This document shows, piece by piece, positions 8,533 to 17,264 of a stretch of DNA of 64,000 nucleotides; within the stretch, counting starts at the first letter, position 1; every line of letters starts with the position of its first letter. This DNA comes from Atopobacter sp. AH10. Its GTDB lineage: Bacteria; Bacillota; Bacilli; Lactobacillales; Aerococcaceae. The notes under the pieces are model-generated. The model did no database searches, had not been told where the DNA came from, and saw nothing but the letters and a program-made list of their open reading frames with translations. Position numbers and translations under genes: made by a program. The stretch is taken from contig NZ_QXPZ01000001.1 of the NCBI RefSeq assembly GCF_003664595.1, forward strand, positions 62,001 through 126,000. Reading direction: 5' to 3'.

Positions 8533-8572
8533 AGTTAGAAAATTGATAGTGCTATCCTATCAAAAACTAACT
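8533..8572 (+). promoter_or_regulatory. Nested inverted repeat in the XRE gene leader
   Basis: AGTTAG (8533-8538) pairs with CTAACT (8567-8572), and TTGATAG (8543-8549) pairs with CTATCAA (8557-8563). It could be an RNA hairpin or an operator for the regulator itself. It has no T tail, so it is not a terminator. Confidence 0.5.
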
Positions 8573-8607
8573 AGAAAGTCTGCTAACAAAAGAAAGGACG
8601 ATAACAA

Positions 8608-8904
8608 ATGACAACAGTTGATCCAAACAACATCACTAACACAGCTATGGATGACGAAGCTTATGCTAATCAACTAGCTGCCAATGTTTTATTAGAACTT
8701 CGCAGTAAAAAACGTCTTACTCAACAAGAACTAGCGAAAGCCTGCAACAAAAACCAATCTTACATTGCTAAGATCGAAACAGGTAAGCAAAATATCAGCT
8801 TGAAAACTTTACATCAAATTGTAACAGCTGCTGGTGGCACTATTGACATTCGTGTGAAAGTACGCAAACGTCACAGTCGCAGAACGGAATTGTTTCCATC
8901 TTAA
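8608..8904 (+). CDS. XRE-family helix-turn-helix regulator, 98 aa
   Basis: A small DNA-binding protein. The HTH spans residues about 29-83: LTQQELAKACNKNQSYIAKI is the canonical pair of helices, followed by ISLKTLHQIVTAAGG. The N-terminal 28 residues are acidic and unlike the family core, and the C-terminus is basic (VRKRHSRRTE). Ribosome binding site AAAGGACG precedes the ATG. It is a single-gene unit bounded by its own promoter and a terminator pair. The fold resembles HigA-type antitoxins, but no toxin gene is adjacent, so an orphan regulator is more likely. Confidence 0.85.
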   Translation: MTTVDPNNITNTAMDDEAYANQLAANVLLELRSKKRLTQQELAKACNKNQSYIAKIETGKQNISLKTLHQIVTAAGGTIDIRVKVRKRHSRRTELFPS

Positions 8905-8942
8905 TTCCTCTCCGAAGCCATCAAATAGCAACTGACTTATTT

Positions 8943-8978
8943 AGATTCTTGTTACTGGGGAGGTGACAAGAATCTTTT
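8943..8978 (+). terminator. Terminator of the XRE gene
   Basis: AGATTCTTGTTAC pairs with GGTGACAAGAATCT (one mismatch) followed by TTTT. Confidence 0.75.
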
Positions 8979-9015
8979 AAAAAAAGTAGCAGATCATAGA
9001 GCTGCTACTTTTTTT
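8979..9015. terminator. Bidirectional terminator between convergent genes
   Basis: A 14-bp stem, AAAAAAAGTAGCAG (8979-8992) with CTGCTACTTTTTTT (9002-9015), T-tailed on both strands; serves the XRE gene and the CPBP protease gene. Confidence 0.8.
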
Positions 9016-9115
9016 GTTGCCTAATTTTTCTTATGCCTATTCTTTTTTGAAAAACACAAATTCACTCTAAACTATTGCTTAAGAACTTTAAACAATCCCC
9101 TTAAATGATCTATCT

Positions 9116-10099
9116 CTACATCAAAAGGCCTTTTAAATAAACCCATAAAAGAACTAAGACAGCCGTCCCATTATTCAAGAAATGAAGTAGCATAGCGTCC
9201 TTTAAATTTCGCCTTCTATGATAAGCCAGAAATAATCCTACACCAAGGCCGAAATACATCAAAACTTCCACTATATTGTGACTAGCATGAAGTTGTCCAA
9301 ATATAAACGAGCTGACCACTAAGGGCAATAAAAAAGCATCCACTTTAAAGAAAAGACCTGTCAAATACCCACGAAAAACCATTTCCTCCATTAAAGGAGC
9401 CACAAGTCCAATAAAAAAGAAAAAGGTAACTTGCAAAAATACTGGGTTATTTTGACCACTGATCGCATAAATAGCCTGATCATTTGCTGATACGCCTTGT
9501 TTAAAAATCAACTGATTAAAACTAGAAAGAGCAAGGACGTATACCCTCATCAGAAGAAAATAGACAAGAATTGCTTTGAAGTCTCTAAATGTCAAAGGGG
9601 CAAAATTGTCCTTATTTCTTGTTTCTTTTACATAGCCTTTCCACATAAACTTCATTAGTAAAAAAGCTAGTAAAATTAAACTAGCCGTTAATAAAAATAA
9701 GACGCCCCCTGAAATCTTACCCACTAGCTTCATCAACATGATGATTCCAATCATTGGTAGTTGAGACAGGAAAAACATAAACAACCATTTGAGCAGCTTT
9801 TTCAGGCCATTTTTAATGGATGGGTCTTCTTGAAAAGAAAGTCTTCTTTCTAAGGGGATAGACTCTTTCCCACTCATTTTATGACAATTTTCCCCTAAGT
9901 TGTCTAGCTCTTCATCTCTTATTGACTCTTTTTTATCCAAGTCTTTTCTAATCGAGTCGTCTGAAGACTGGAGACCCTTGCCTTTAATAACTTCAGGCTG
10001 ATGACTATCTCCCTCTTGGCATAATAAGTCTTCCCCCTCTTTCTTAGACTGGCCTTCTATGCCTTCTTTTTTCGCCTTCTCTATATGTTCTTCCTGCAT
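9116..10099 (-). CDS. CPBP-family intramembrane metalloprotease
   Basis: A 327-residue membrane protein with an unusual N-terminal extension: residues 1-105 are very charged (Glu, Lys, Asp) and carry no known domain, then about seven membrane helices. The Abi/CPBP signature is intact: EEMVFRG near residue 237, FGQLHASHN near 268 and HFLNN near 305 supply the Glu, Arg, His and Asn residues. Such proteins are relatives of Rce1 and are often linked to bacteriocin self-immunity or protein processing. It starts about 30 bp after galT and could be co-transcribed with it, although a functional link is not apparent. Confidence 0.88.
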   Translation of the reverse strand: MQEEHIEKAKKEGIEGQSKKEGEDLLCQEGDSHQPEVIKGKGLQSSDDSIRKDLDKKESIRDEELDNLGENCHKMSGKESIPLERRLSFQEDPSIKNGLKKLLKWLFMFFLSQLPMIGIIMLMKLVGKISGGVLFLLTASLILLAFLLMKFMWKGYVKETRNKDNFAPLTFRDFKAILVYFLLMRVYVLALSSFNQLIFKQGVSANDQAIYAISGQNNPVFLQVTFFFFIGLVAPLMEEMVFRGYLTGLFFKVDAFLLPLVVSSFIFGQLHASHNIVEVLMYFGLGVGLFLAYHRRRNLKDAMLLHFLNNGTAVLVLLWVYLKGLLM

Positions 10100-10131
10100 A
10101 GTTCCCCCTCCTCTTCCAACGATTTATGAAC

Positions 10132-11688
10132 TTAAATAGCCTCTTCATCAGTCTCTTGATCCAGATCTAATAAATGTGCTCCTAAACTTTCAACGAACTC
10201 CTGCATAGCTAGCTGTCCTTCATTAGTCTGCTTAAATACCCCTGCATCTTCCAAGACCCGTATAAAAATATCCCCCATTGAATTTTTAACTATTGCCTCT
10301 GCCTCTTCCAAGCTTTCAGGCTGGTAACTTGCTTTTAAATCCTTTAACCAGTTAAGATGCTTGGCGTCCACTTCTTCAGTCCCTTGATATAAAGCTTTTG
10401 TCAGAGCTTTTATTTCTCTCTTCAAGCGAGCCGGCAAAACAGCTAAACCCATGACTTCAATCAGGCCAATATTTTCCTTCTTAATATGTTGCACATCTGG
10501 ATGCGGATGGAAATAACCATCTGGGAATTCCGAAGTCGTTAAATTATTGCGCAAGACAAGATCCATTTCAAAGGCCTCTCCTTTTTTACGAACAATTGGC
10601 GTAATAGCATTATGGTCAACACCATCTGTCTTGGAAAAAATATGTTGACTTGGATCTGAGTAATTCGACCAGTCTGTCATTACTTTTTCGGAAGCTTCGA
10701 GAAGTTGCTCCTTATGAACAGAACGCAAACGCACAACAGATAAAGGCCAATAAAGTTGTTCCACAGATACTTCAGGATAATTTGGCCAAGTGTAGCTTTT
10801 TAACACTTTAGCTTTTTCCATGGCAAAGTGATAACGTCCTCCTTGGTAATGATCGTGGCTTAAGATAGACCCTCCGACAATTGGTAAACCTGCATTAGAT
10901 CCCACAAAATAATGAGGCATTTGTTCAACAATCGACAGCAATTTAGCTAAACACCTCCCATTAACCAGCATAGGATGGTGAGTCTGTGAAAGGAAGATAC
11001 AATGTTCATTAAAGTAACTATAAGGAGAATATTGAAAGCCCCAATCTTCTTCCAATACTTTTAGACGAATGACTCGGTGGTTCGCACGAGGGGCATGCCC
11101 AGCATTACCACGAAATCCTTCATTTTCAATACATAGGGGACATTTAGGATAGTCCATACTCTTTATTTTCTGAAGTTCCGCTATCTTCTTAGGGTCTTTC
11201 TCCGGCTTAGACAGGTTGATCGTCAAATCAATTTCTCCATATTTCGATTGATGCTTATAACTGATGTTTTGAGCAATCCGATCTGTCTTAATATAGTCTA
11301 CCGTTTGACTGAAATCATAAAACCAATCTGTCGCCTTTTTAGGATCTTCTCTATATAATTGCCAAAAGGTTTCATCGATTAGAGAGGGACGATCCATTAC
11401 GCTATCCATCAACTGCCCTAATAATATATCAGCTTCAACTTGAGAATCTTCCAATAAACCCCTTTTTTTGGCATTCTCTATCAAAAACTCTGCTAAATCT
11501 TTCAAACGATATTTCTCTCTATTTTGAAAACTTTTAACCCTATCACTTAAGACATCCAAAGCTAGTCTATCCATTAAACGATTCAAGCAGTAGACTCGAT
11601 CCATCTCTCTCAACAATCCTAGATCAATAGCTTTCCAAACAAAAGTTTTAAGATACTTCTCTACAATCTCTTCCATACTTTCCTCCAT
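10132..11688 (-). CDS. galT: UTP-hexose-1-phosphate uridylyltransferase, class II
   Basis: A 518-residue class II GalT, the Firmicutes form, which transfers UMP between UDP-glucose and galactose-1-phosphate in the Leloir pathway. The first half begins with helical GalT-N sequence; CPLCIENEGFRGNAGH gives the metal-binding Cys pair and SHDHYQGGRYHF holds the histidines of the transfer site. Length is typical. Here it is separated by about 10 kb from galK-galM at 22-24 kb, so the gal genes are split. The gene upstream, DUF4931, shares the GalT/HIT fold. Confidence 0.95.
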   Translation of the reverse strand: MEESMEEIVEKYLKTFVWKAIDLGLLREMDRVYCLNRLMDRLALDVLSDRVKSFQNREKYRLKDLAEFLIENAKKRGLLEDSQVEADILLGQLMDSVMDRPSLIDETFWQLYREDPKKATDWFYDFSQTVDYIKTDRIAQNISYKHQSKYGEIDLTINLSKPEKDPKKIAELQKIKSMDYPKCPLCIENEGFRGNAGHAPRANHRVIRLKVLEEDWGFQYSPYSYFNEHCIFLSQTHHPMLVNGRCLAKLLSIVEQMPHYFVGSNAGLPIVGGSILSHDHYQGGRYHFAMEKAKVLKSYTWPNYPEVSVEQLYWPLSVVRLRSVHKEQLLEASEKVMTDWSNYSDPSQHIFSKTDGVDHNAITPIVRKKGEAFEMDLVLRNNLTTSEFPDGYFHPHPDVQHIKKENIGLIEVMGLAVLPARLKREIKALTKALYQGTEEVDAKHLNWLKDLKASYQPESLEEAEAIVKNSMGDIFIRVLEDAGVFKQTNEGQLAMQEFVESLGAHLLDLDQETDEEAI

Positions 11689-11732
11689 TATGATGACTTG
11701 CCTTCTGTCTCGTTATCGTTTTCTTTATTCCC

Positions 11733-11822
11733 CTTAGTCATTTCAAAGCTAGCTTTCGGCTAATTTCTAAATCCCCTCTTAGTCATTTCAAAACTAGCTT
11801 TCAACTAATTTCTAAATCCCCT
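11733..11822. repeat. Tandem duplication, two 45-bp units
   Basis: Two nearly identical units start at 11733 and 11778 (CTTAGTCATTTCAAAGCTAG and CTTAGTCATTTCAAAACTAG). The second reaches the stop codon of the DUF4931 gene. It fills the spacer between that gene and galT. Confidence 0.85.
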
Positions 11823-12608
11823 CTATTGCCTATTCAGTAGTTCCTTCAAATAATGGGAACGAATATCTTCAGCCATTTTTTCTAACTTATCCATGGGGAA
11901 AACTTGGGCAATCCCAAAACCTACAAAATAGGCTGAATCAATATAACGTGGGACGAGTTTAAATTGGTAATGGTCTAAATATCTCCAGCCAAACAGATTA
12001 TAAGAGCCTTCTTTTCTATCGGCTTGTTGATTTAAAATAAAGATGACTAAAGCTTGCAAGAGTTCGGCTAATTCCTCAACCGATCCCTTGGGTTCAAAAG
12101 AGATATTTAACTCGGTATAGCCCATAATTGGCTGAGTAGAAAGAGTAGCGGATACCCCTTCTCCTTGATAAAGATCCAGTCCAGCGAAATGGATAGGATC
12201 CGCTTGTTTTGTCACATCCCATTTTTTTAAAGCGACTAATTGACTATGGGAATGTCTTAAACTTGCCCCACTCCATGGCCCGTAATTTTTCAAAAAAAGT
12301 GTCGAAGAAAAGCGACTATCTGCCGCTAATTTTTCCCAACAAGCAAAGATAAACTCCAATAAATCTTTTAGCTTTTCTAAAGAGCAGTAGGCTAGATTAA
12401 AGTCATGAGCCTTAGATTCTATTAAGACTGTTTGATAGGTCTCTTCTAGGGTGCGATACTTATTTTCAACCCATAAAGCATCCCCTTCTTCTAGAAGTAT
12501 CTTTTCTAGAGCAGTCAACTGACAAAATGGACAAGCTGACTGCCCTAAAACGTCATTGGGTTTTAAAAGAGATACATTTGGTAAAAAAGTTAAACAAGCT
12601 TTTTCCAT
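11823..12608 (-). CDS. DUF4931 protein, GalT/HIT-like nucleotidyltransferase fold
   Basis: A 261-residue protein whose layout copies the uridylyltransferase/HIT fold: an N-terminal Cys pair QSACPFC near residue 26, and the His motif RHSHSQL near residue 118 in the place of the HPHxQ of GalT. I recognise it as DUF4931, an uncharacterised group of GalT homologs. The adjacent true galT makes a sugar-1-phosphate or nucleotide substrate plausible, but the actual reaction is unknown. The start has AGGAGGGG just upstream. It diverges from the ABC exporter pair to its right, with about 95 bp between start codons. Confidence 0.75.
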   Translation of the reverse strand: MEKACLTFLPNVSLLKPNDVLGQSACPFCQLTALEKILLEEGDALWVENKYRTLEETYQTVLIESKAHDFNLAYCSLEKLKDLLEFIFACWEKLAADSRFSSTLFLKNYGPWSGASLRHSHSQLVALKKWDVTKQADPIHFAGLDLYQGEGVSATLSTQPIMGYTELNISFEPKGSVEELAELLQALVIFILNQQADRKEGSYNLFGWRYLDHYQFKLVPRYIDSAYFVGFGIAQVFPMDKLEKMAEDIRSHYLKELLNRQ

Positions 12609-12702
12609 CTAATCCCCTCCTTGGGTGATTAGTTCTGTCTAATAGTGGTAATATAGTAATACTAACACAAAATACAATAATATCGTCTGAAAGGAGAAAA
12701 GT

Positions 12703-14457
12703 ATGGGAATATTTTGGTCTTTCCTTAAACCTTACAAAAAAGAAGCCTTTCTCGCTCCTTTATTCAAGTGGTTCGAGGCTCTCACCCAACTTGTTGTTCC
12801 TCTCTTCATCGCCCGAATCATTGATCAGGGGATAAGACAAGAGCAAGTCCATATCATTATCTATCAGGGAGGCCTTTTATTGCTTTTTGCTGTCCTTGGT
12901 GTGTTTTTCTCCGTTATAGCCCAGGCCTTTTCTGCAAGAACTGCCCTCTCCTTTGCTTCTGCTATCCGTTTGGCCTTATTTCAACACATCAATAACTTAA
13001 GCTTAGAAGAGAGAAGGTCCTTTACCCCAGCTAGTTTAGTCACACGCCTAAACAATGATATCAACCAAATGCAAACGGGTCTAAATATGTTCCTCCGTCT
13101 CTTCTTAAGGAGTCCCTTCCTCGTACTTGGCACAATTTTTGCCTGCTACCAAATTCATCCCCAAACTGGGCTTTCTTTCTTCATTTTATCCTGTTTGCTT
13201 TTAACCCTCATTTTTGCTTTACTCGCTTCAACCCTCCCCTTTTATGAGAAAGTCCAAGCTAAATTAGATCGACTGACTAGCTTAGCAACAGACAGCCTTT
13301 CCGGGGTTCGTGTCTTAAGGAGTTTTGGGCAAGAAAAAAAACAAGCAGATGCTTTTAAGCTATCTCAAAGCAAACTCACTAACATCCAATTCCATCTTAG
13401 CCAAATCAACGCCTTGCTCAATCCTTCTTCCTATCTTCTTTTAAACGCAGGCTTACTACTCCTCCTCTATCGCTCTGGTTTTTTGGTCGATCAAGGGCAT
13501 ATGACTCAAGGGCAAGTAGTCGCCATAGTGAACTATTTAAGTCAACTCCTTATCGAACTGATGAAGATAGTTACCTGTGTCATGGGCATAGCTAGAGGAA
13601 TTAGTGCTTCTAAACGTGTAAAAGAAGTTTTAACAAGTCAAGCAAGCCCCAATTCCAATCAGCCATCAGAACGTAGCCTTCTAGAGGAAGATTTCCATAC
13701 TATCACATTTGAGAAAGTTAGCTACAGCTATACTGCATCTAGTCAGCCTGCCTTGCATCAAGTATCTTTCAGCTTAAAAGCAGGCCAATCAGTAGGCATC
13801 ATTGGGGGGACTGGAGCTGGTAAATCTACTATCGCTCATCTTCTAGCTAATCTCCTACATCCTACAAGTGGGAAAATTTTAATCAATGGCCACGATCTTA
13901 GTCACTACCATCCAAAAAGTTTATCCCATTACACTAGCATCGTACTACAAAAATCCGTCCTATTCCAAGGTATCCTAGCCGAGCAACTGCATGTAACAAA
14001 AGAAGATCTCCTTTTAAATAAAGAAGATAGACTGACTAGAGCCTTTTCGGCCCTAAAAGCTGCAGCTGCAGACTCCTTTATCCCCTTAACGATAGATGGG
14101 CTCAAGCTTCCTGTTAGCCAATCCGGAAAAAATTTTTCCGGTGGTCAACGTCAACGTCTTTCCATTGCTAGAAGTCTTTGCCAAGAAAAGCCCATCCTTA
14201 TCCTTGATGATGCCTTATCTGCTTTAGACTATAAAACAGCTAGCCAAGTGAACAGTCGTTTACAGCAATGGCCAAGTAAAAAACTCATCATCCGTATTTC
14301 TCAACGCCTTCAAGTGATCGAAGATAGCGATATCATCTTAGTCATGGATCATGGGCAACTCATTGCCAGTGGCCGCCACGAAGACCTATTAGCAACTTGT
14401 CCTCTCTACCAAGAAATCTATGCGAGTCAACATCGAAAGGAGATGTCTTATGCCTAA
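12703..14457 (+). CDS. Heterodimeric ABC exporter, subunit 1 (degenerate site)
   Basis: A 584-residue half-transporter of the LmrC/BmrC type with six membrane helices, then an ATPase domain. Walker A GGTGAGKST starts near residue 368 and the signature FSGGQRQRL near 478 is canonical. Two catalytic positions are changed: Walker B reads LILDDALSALD, with Asp where the catalytic Glu should be (near 501), and the switch loop reads IIRISQRL with no His (near 531). This is the expected state for the subunit that contributes the non-hydrolytic site in heterodimeric exporters. It overlaps the partner gene by 8 bp. Substrate is likely a drug or lipid-like compound. Confidence 0.9.
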   Translation: MGIFWSFLKPYKKEAFLAPLFKWFEALTQLVVPLFIARIIDQGIRQEQVHIIIYQGGLLLLFAVLGVFFSVIAQAFSARTALSFASAIRLALFQHINNLSLEERRSFTPASLVTRLNNDINQMQTGLNMFLRLFLRSPFLVLGTIFACYQIHPQTGLSFFILSCLLLTLIFALLASTLPFYEKVQAKLDRLTSLATDSLSGVRVLRSFGQEKKQADAFKLSQSKLTNIQFHLSQINALLNPSSYLLLNAGLLLLLYRSGFLVDQGHMTQGQVVAIVNYLSQLLIELMKIVTCVMGIARGISASKRVKEVLTSQASPNSNQPSERSLLEEDFHTITFEKVSYSYTASSQPALHQVSFSLKAGQSVGIIGGTGAGKSTIAHLLANLLHPTSGKILINGHDLSHYHPKSLSHYTSIVLQKSVLFQGILAEQLHVTKEDLLLNKEDRLTRAFSALKAAAADSFIPLTIDGLKLPVSQSGKNFSGGQRQRLSIARSLCQEKPILILDDALSALDYKTASQVNSRLQQWPSKKLIIRISQRLQVIEDSDIILVMDHGQLIASGRHEDLLATCPLYQEIYASQHRKEMSYA

Positions 14458-16207
14458 GTTATACCAGCGTATCGGACATAACCTACGACCTTACACCTTT
14501 CAACTCCTTTTAGCCTTCTCCATCACCATTCTAACGGTAGGACTCACTCTTTATCTACCCATTCTGATCGGTCAAGCCGTCGATCTTTTCCTTGGCCCTC
14601 ACTCTATTCATTGGCCACTACTCCTTAAACAACTCCAAAAAATGGGTCTAATAGTTAGCTTAACCGTTATCCTAGAATGGGCTATGTCTCTAATTTTCCA
14701 AAGGGTCAGCATACAAGTCAGCAGAGATCTACGTCTAAATACAATGGACGCCATCACAAAAGTACCCATTGCTTTTATCGATAAAATAGGGAACGGCGGG
14801 CTCATCTCTACTCTTATTACCGATTGTGACCAATTCACTGATGGACTTTTATTAGGCTTAAGTCAAGCTTTCAGAAGCAGTCTCACCATTTTAGTGACCC
14901 TTGTTTTTATGATGAAAATCAACTACAAATTAAGCCTAATTGTTCTTTTATTAACCCCACTCTCTCTTTTAAGTGCCCGTTTTATCGCTAAATGGAGTTT
15001 CCACTATTTTAAAGAAACTGCTAGCCTACGAAGTAAGATGAGCAACTTAAGTGAAGAAATTTTCTACGAGGCCGAAACAGTCAAAAGTCAGGAAGAAGAA
15101 AAGCCAGCCTCTGACCGCCTAAAAAGCATTTTGCAAGAACTCAATCGCTCCTGGACTCGTGCCATCTTCGTTTCTTCCGCCGCAATGCCTGTCACTCGTT
15201 TCATTAATTCTTGCATTTATACCTTAGTAGCCTGTATAGGTGCCTACCTAGTCCTAGAACAATCTACTGATAGCCTTTCTGGTCCTTTAAGCATAGGCAG
15301 TCTGACCAGCTTCTTAGCCTATGCCAGCCAATATACAAAACCTTTCAATGATTTGTCCGAAGTATTAACAGAAGGGCAAAACGCTCTAGCTTCTGCCGAG
15401 AGGATCTATCGTTTAATTGAAGAAAGTCCGATAGCCGATCAAGGTAGAAAGCAACTCAAAAGGCCTCTAGCTGGCCACATCCAATTCAAAGATGTTTCTT
15501 TCGCCTATCCTTCTGGTCCAAATGTTATCGACCACTTCAGCCTAGACATTTTGCCCGGTCAATCTATTGCTATTGTCGGATCAACCGGATCTGGGAAAAC
15601 CACCTTAATCAATTTATTGATGCGCTTCTACGAAGTTTCCAGTGGGCAAATCACTATTGATGGGATAGATATTCGCGATATCAAGCGAAAAGAACTCTAC
15701 CAAACAGTCGGCATGGTTTTACAAGATACCTGGATCAAAGAAAGCAGTATTCGGGACAATTTATGTATGGGTCAAGAAATCAGCGATGAAGACCTACTTA
15801 AAGTAACAAAATCACTAAATGTTGATGATTTTATCCGCCAACTTCCGCATGGCTATGACAGCCAAATAGGACAGGGAGAAACTAGTCTTTCAAAAGGACA
15901 AGATCAGCTTATTTCCATCGCTCGTCTGATCTTGCGTAATCCTGCTATCCTCATCTTAGACGAAGCTACTTCATCTATCGACACGAGAACAGAGCTTATT
16001 ATTCAAAAAGCCTTTGATCAACTTACCAAAAACAGAACCAGCATTGTCATCGCCCACCGCCTATCTACCATTGAAAAAGCCGATCGGATCATCGTTTTAG
16101 AAAAAGGGAAAATAATCGAATCCGGGAATCACCAAGATCTCTTATCTCAAAAAGGGCATTACTATAAAATGTACACTAGCCGGCAAGAGAAAGCGAACGA
16201 AGCCTAA
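14450..16207 (+). CDS. Heterodimeric ABC exporter, subunit 2
   Basis: A 585-residue partner. I start it at ATG 14450 because AAAGGAGATGTCTT lies immediately upstream; a longer frame opens at 14420 without such a site. Walker A GSTGSGKTT is near residue 377, Walker B LILDEATSSID near 502 and the switch His VIAHRLST near 533 are intact. The signature is altered to LSKGQDQL (near 479) instead of LSGGQ. Together with the Asp and missing His of subunit 1, this puts all the damage into one composite ATP site, exactly the asymmetry known for TM287/288 and BmrCD. A terminator follows. Confidence 0.92.
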   Translation: MPKLYQRIGHNLRPYTFQLLLAFSITILTVGLTLYLPILIGQAVDLFLGPHSIHWPLLLKQLQKMGLIVSLTVILEWAMSLIFQRVSIQVSRDLRLNTMDAITKVPIAFIDKIGNGGLISTLITDCDQFTDGLLLGLSQAFRSSLTILVTLVFMMKINYKLSLIVLLLTPLSLLSARFIAKWSFHYFKETASLRSKMSNLSEEIFYEAETVKSQEEEKPASDRLKSILQELNRSWTRAIFVSSAAMPVTRFINSCIYTLVACIGAYLVLEQSTDSLSGPLSIGSLTSFLAYASQYTKPFNDLSEVLTEGQNALASAERIYRLIEESPIADQGRKQLKRPLAGHIQFKDVSFAYPSGPNVIDHFSLDILPGQSIAIVGSTGSGKTTLINLLMRFYEVSSGQITIDGIDIRDIKRKELYQTVGMVLQDTWIKESSIRDNLCMGQEISDEDLLKVTKSLNVDDFIRQLPHGYDSQIGQGETSLSKGQDQLISIARLILRNPAILILDEATSSIDTRTELIIQKAFDQLTKNRTSIVIAHRLSTIEKADRIIVLEKGKIIESGNHQDLLSQKGHYYKMYTSRQEKANEA

Positions 16208-16262
16208 CTGACTCAAGTCCTATAGCTACAAGTCAAAATGGCACGATAGGAATTGAAAAAGT

Positions 16263-16301
16263 AAAAAGTCCAACCCTTCATCTGAAGGATTGGACTTTTT
16301 T
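16263..16301. terminator. Bidirectional terminator, ABC exporter and gpmA
   Basis: AAAAAGTCCAACCCTTCA pairs with TGAAGGATTGGACTTTTT (one mismatch), T-tailed on both strands between convergent genes. Confidence 0.85.
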
Positions 16302-16328
16302 ATGATGTTCAAATTTTTAGTCAGAAAA

Positions 16329-17075
16329 CTATTTAGCTTTCCCTTGGTTCTTAACTGCGTTCATTTTAGCTTCAATAGCAGCTTGGTCGCCTAAGTAGCG
16401 TTTGCCAATTACTTTGAAGTTGTCATCGAAGTCATAAACCAATGGCACACCAGTTGGTAGGTTAACACCCATGATTTCTTCAGCAGAAAGACCTTCGAAG
16501 TATTTCACCAAAGCCCGTAAAGAGTTCCCATGAGCGGCGATTAATACGCGTTCACCTTTTTCCATACGAGGTTTGATTTCTTGTTCAAAGAAAGGAACTG
16601 TCCGTTTAATGGTCAATTCTAGACTTTCTGTCAAAGGAAGAACTGATTTGTCTTCCACAGCACGATATTGTGCTTGATTTTGAGGGTTACGTTCATCACT
16701 TGGATCCAAAGCTGGAGGAGTTACATCGAAAGAACGACGCCATACGAGAACTTGTTCTTCACCGTATTTAGCAGCTGTATCAGCTTTGTTAAGGCCTTGC
16801 AAAGCCCCATAATGACGTTCGTTTAAGCGCCAATCTTTAATAACTGGCAACCATGTACGATCCATTTCACTAAGAACGAGATCCAATGTGTTGATAGCAC
16901 GTTTCAAATAAGAGGTGTAGCAAATATCAAAGTCGAAGCCTTCTTCTTTTAAGAGTTGGCCCCCTTGCTTAGCTTCTTCTCTACCTTTATCAGACAATGG
17001 AACATCTGTCCAACCTGTAAATAAGTTCAAACGATTCCATTCACTTTCACCATGACGAATCAATACTAATTGCAT
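16329..17075 (-). CDS. gpmA: 2,3-bisphosphoglycerate-dependent phosphoglycerate mutase
   Basis: A 248-residue glycolytic enzyme interconverting 3- and 2-phosphoglycerate. The phosphohistidine motif [18 protein letters not shown] is at the N-terminus, and the second His is in [14 protein letters not shown]. The ATG at 17075 is eight bases from AAAGGAGG and is preferred over the GTG one codon earlier. It stands alone, between convergent and upstream terminators. The promoter region has two imperfect catabolite-element-like sequences, not strong enough to call. Confidence 0.96.
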   Translation of the reverse strand: MQLVLIRHGESEWNRLNLFTGWTDVPLSDKGREEAKQGGQLLKEEGFDFDICYTSYLKRAINTLDLVLSEMDRTWLPVIKDWRLNERHYGALQGLNKADTAAKYGEEQVLVWRRSFDVTPPALDPSDERNPQNQAQYRAVEDKSVLPLTESLELTIKRTVPFFEQEIKPRMEKGERVLIAAHGNSLRALVKYFEGLSAEEIMGVNLPTGVPLVYDFDDNFKVIGKRYLGDQAAIEAKMNAVKNQGKAK

Positions 17076-17207
17076 CACTGAAACCTCCTTTTATTGTACT
17101 CTATTACTTTACACTATTTTGCTTGCCCTGTATAGAATATTTACACTAGCTTGTGTATAAAAACGCTAACATAAAGGTTTTTTTATAGCGTAAACGTTTT
17201 CTTAACA

Positions 17208-17249
17208 AAAGTAGGACTGACCCTCACTTAAAAAGTAAGGATCCTACTT
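17208..17249 (-). terminator. Terminator of rlmN
   Basis: AAGTAGGA and TCCTACTT arms enclose a second stem (CTTACTT/AAGTGAG); T-rich on the minus strand. Lies just past the rlmN stop. Confidence 0.65.
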
Positions 17250-17264
17250 ATCCATAAAGGCTCA

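Noticed and set aside
17161-17202. Two imperfect cre-like sequences upstream of gpmA
   Set aside because: Each matches at only 12 of 14 positions and they are in a T-rich stretch; not strong enough to claim.
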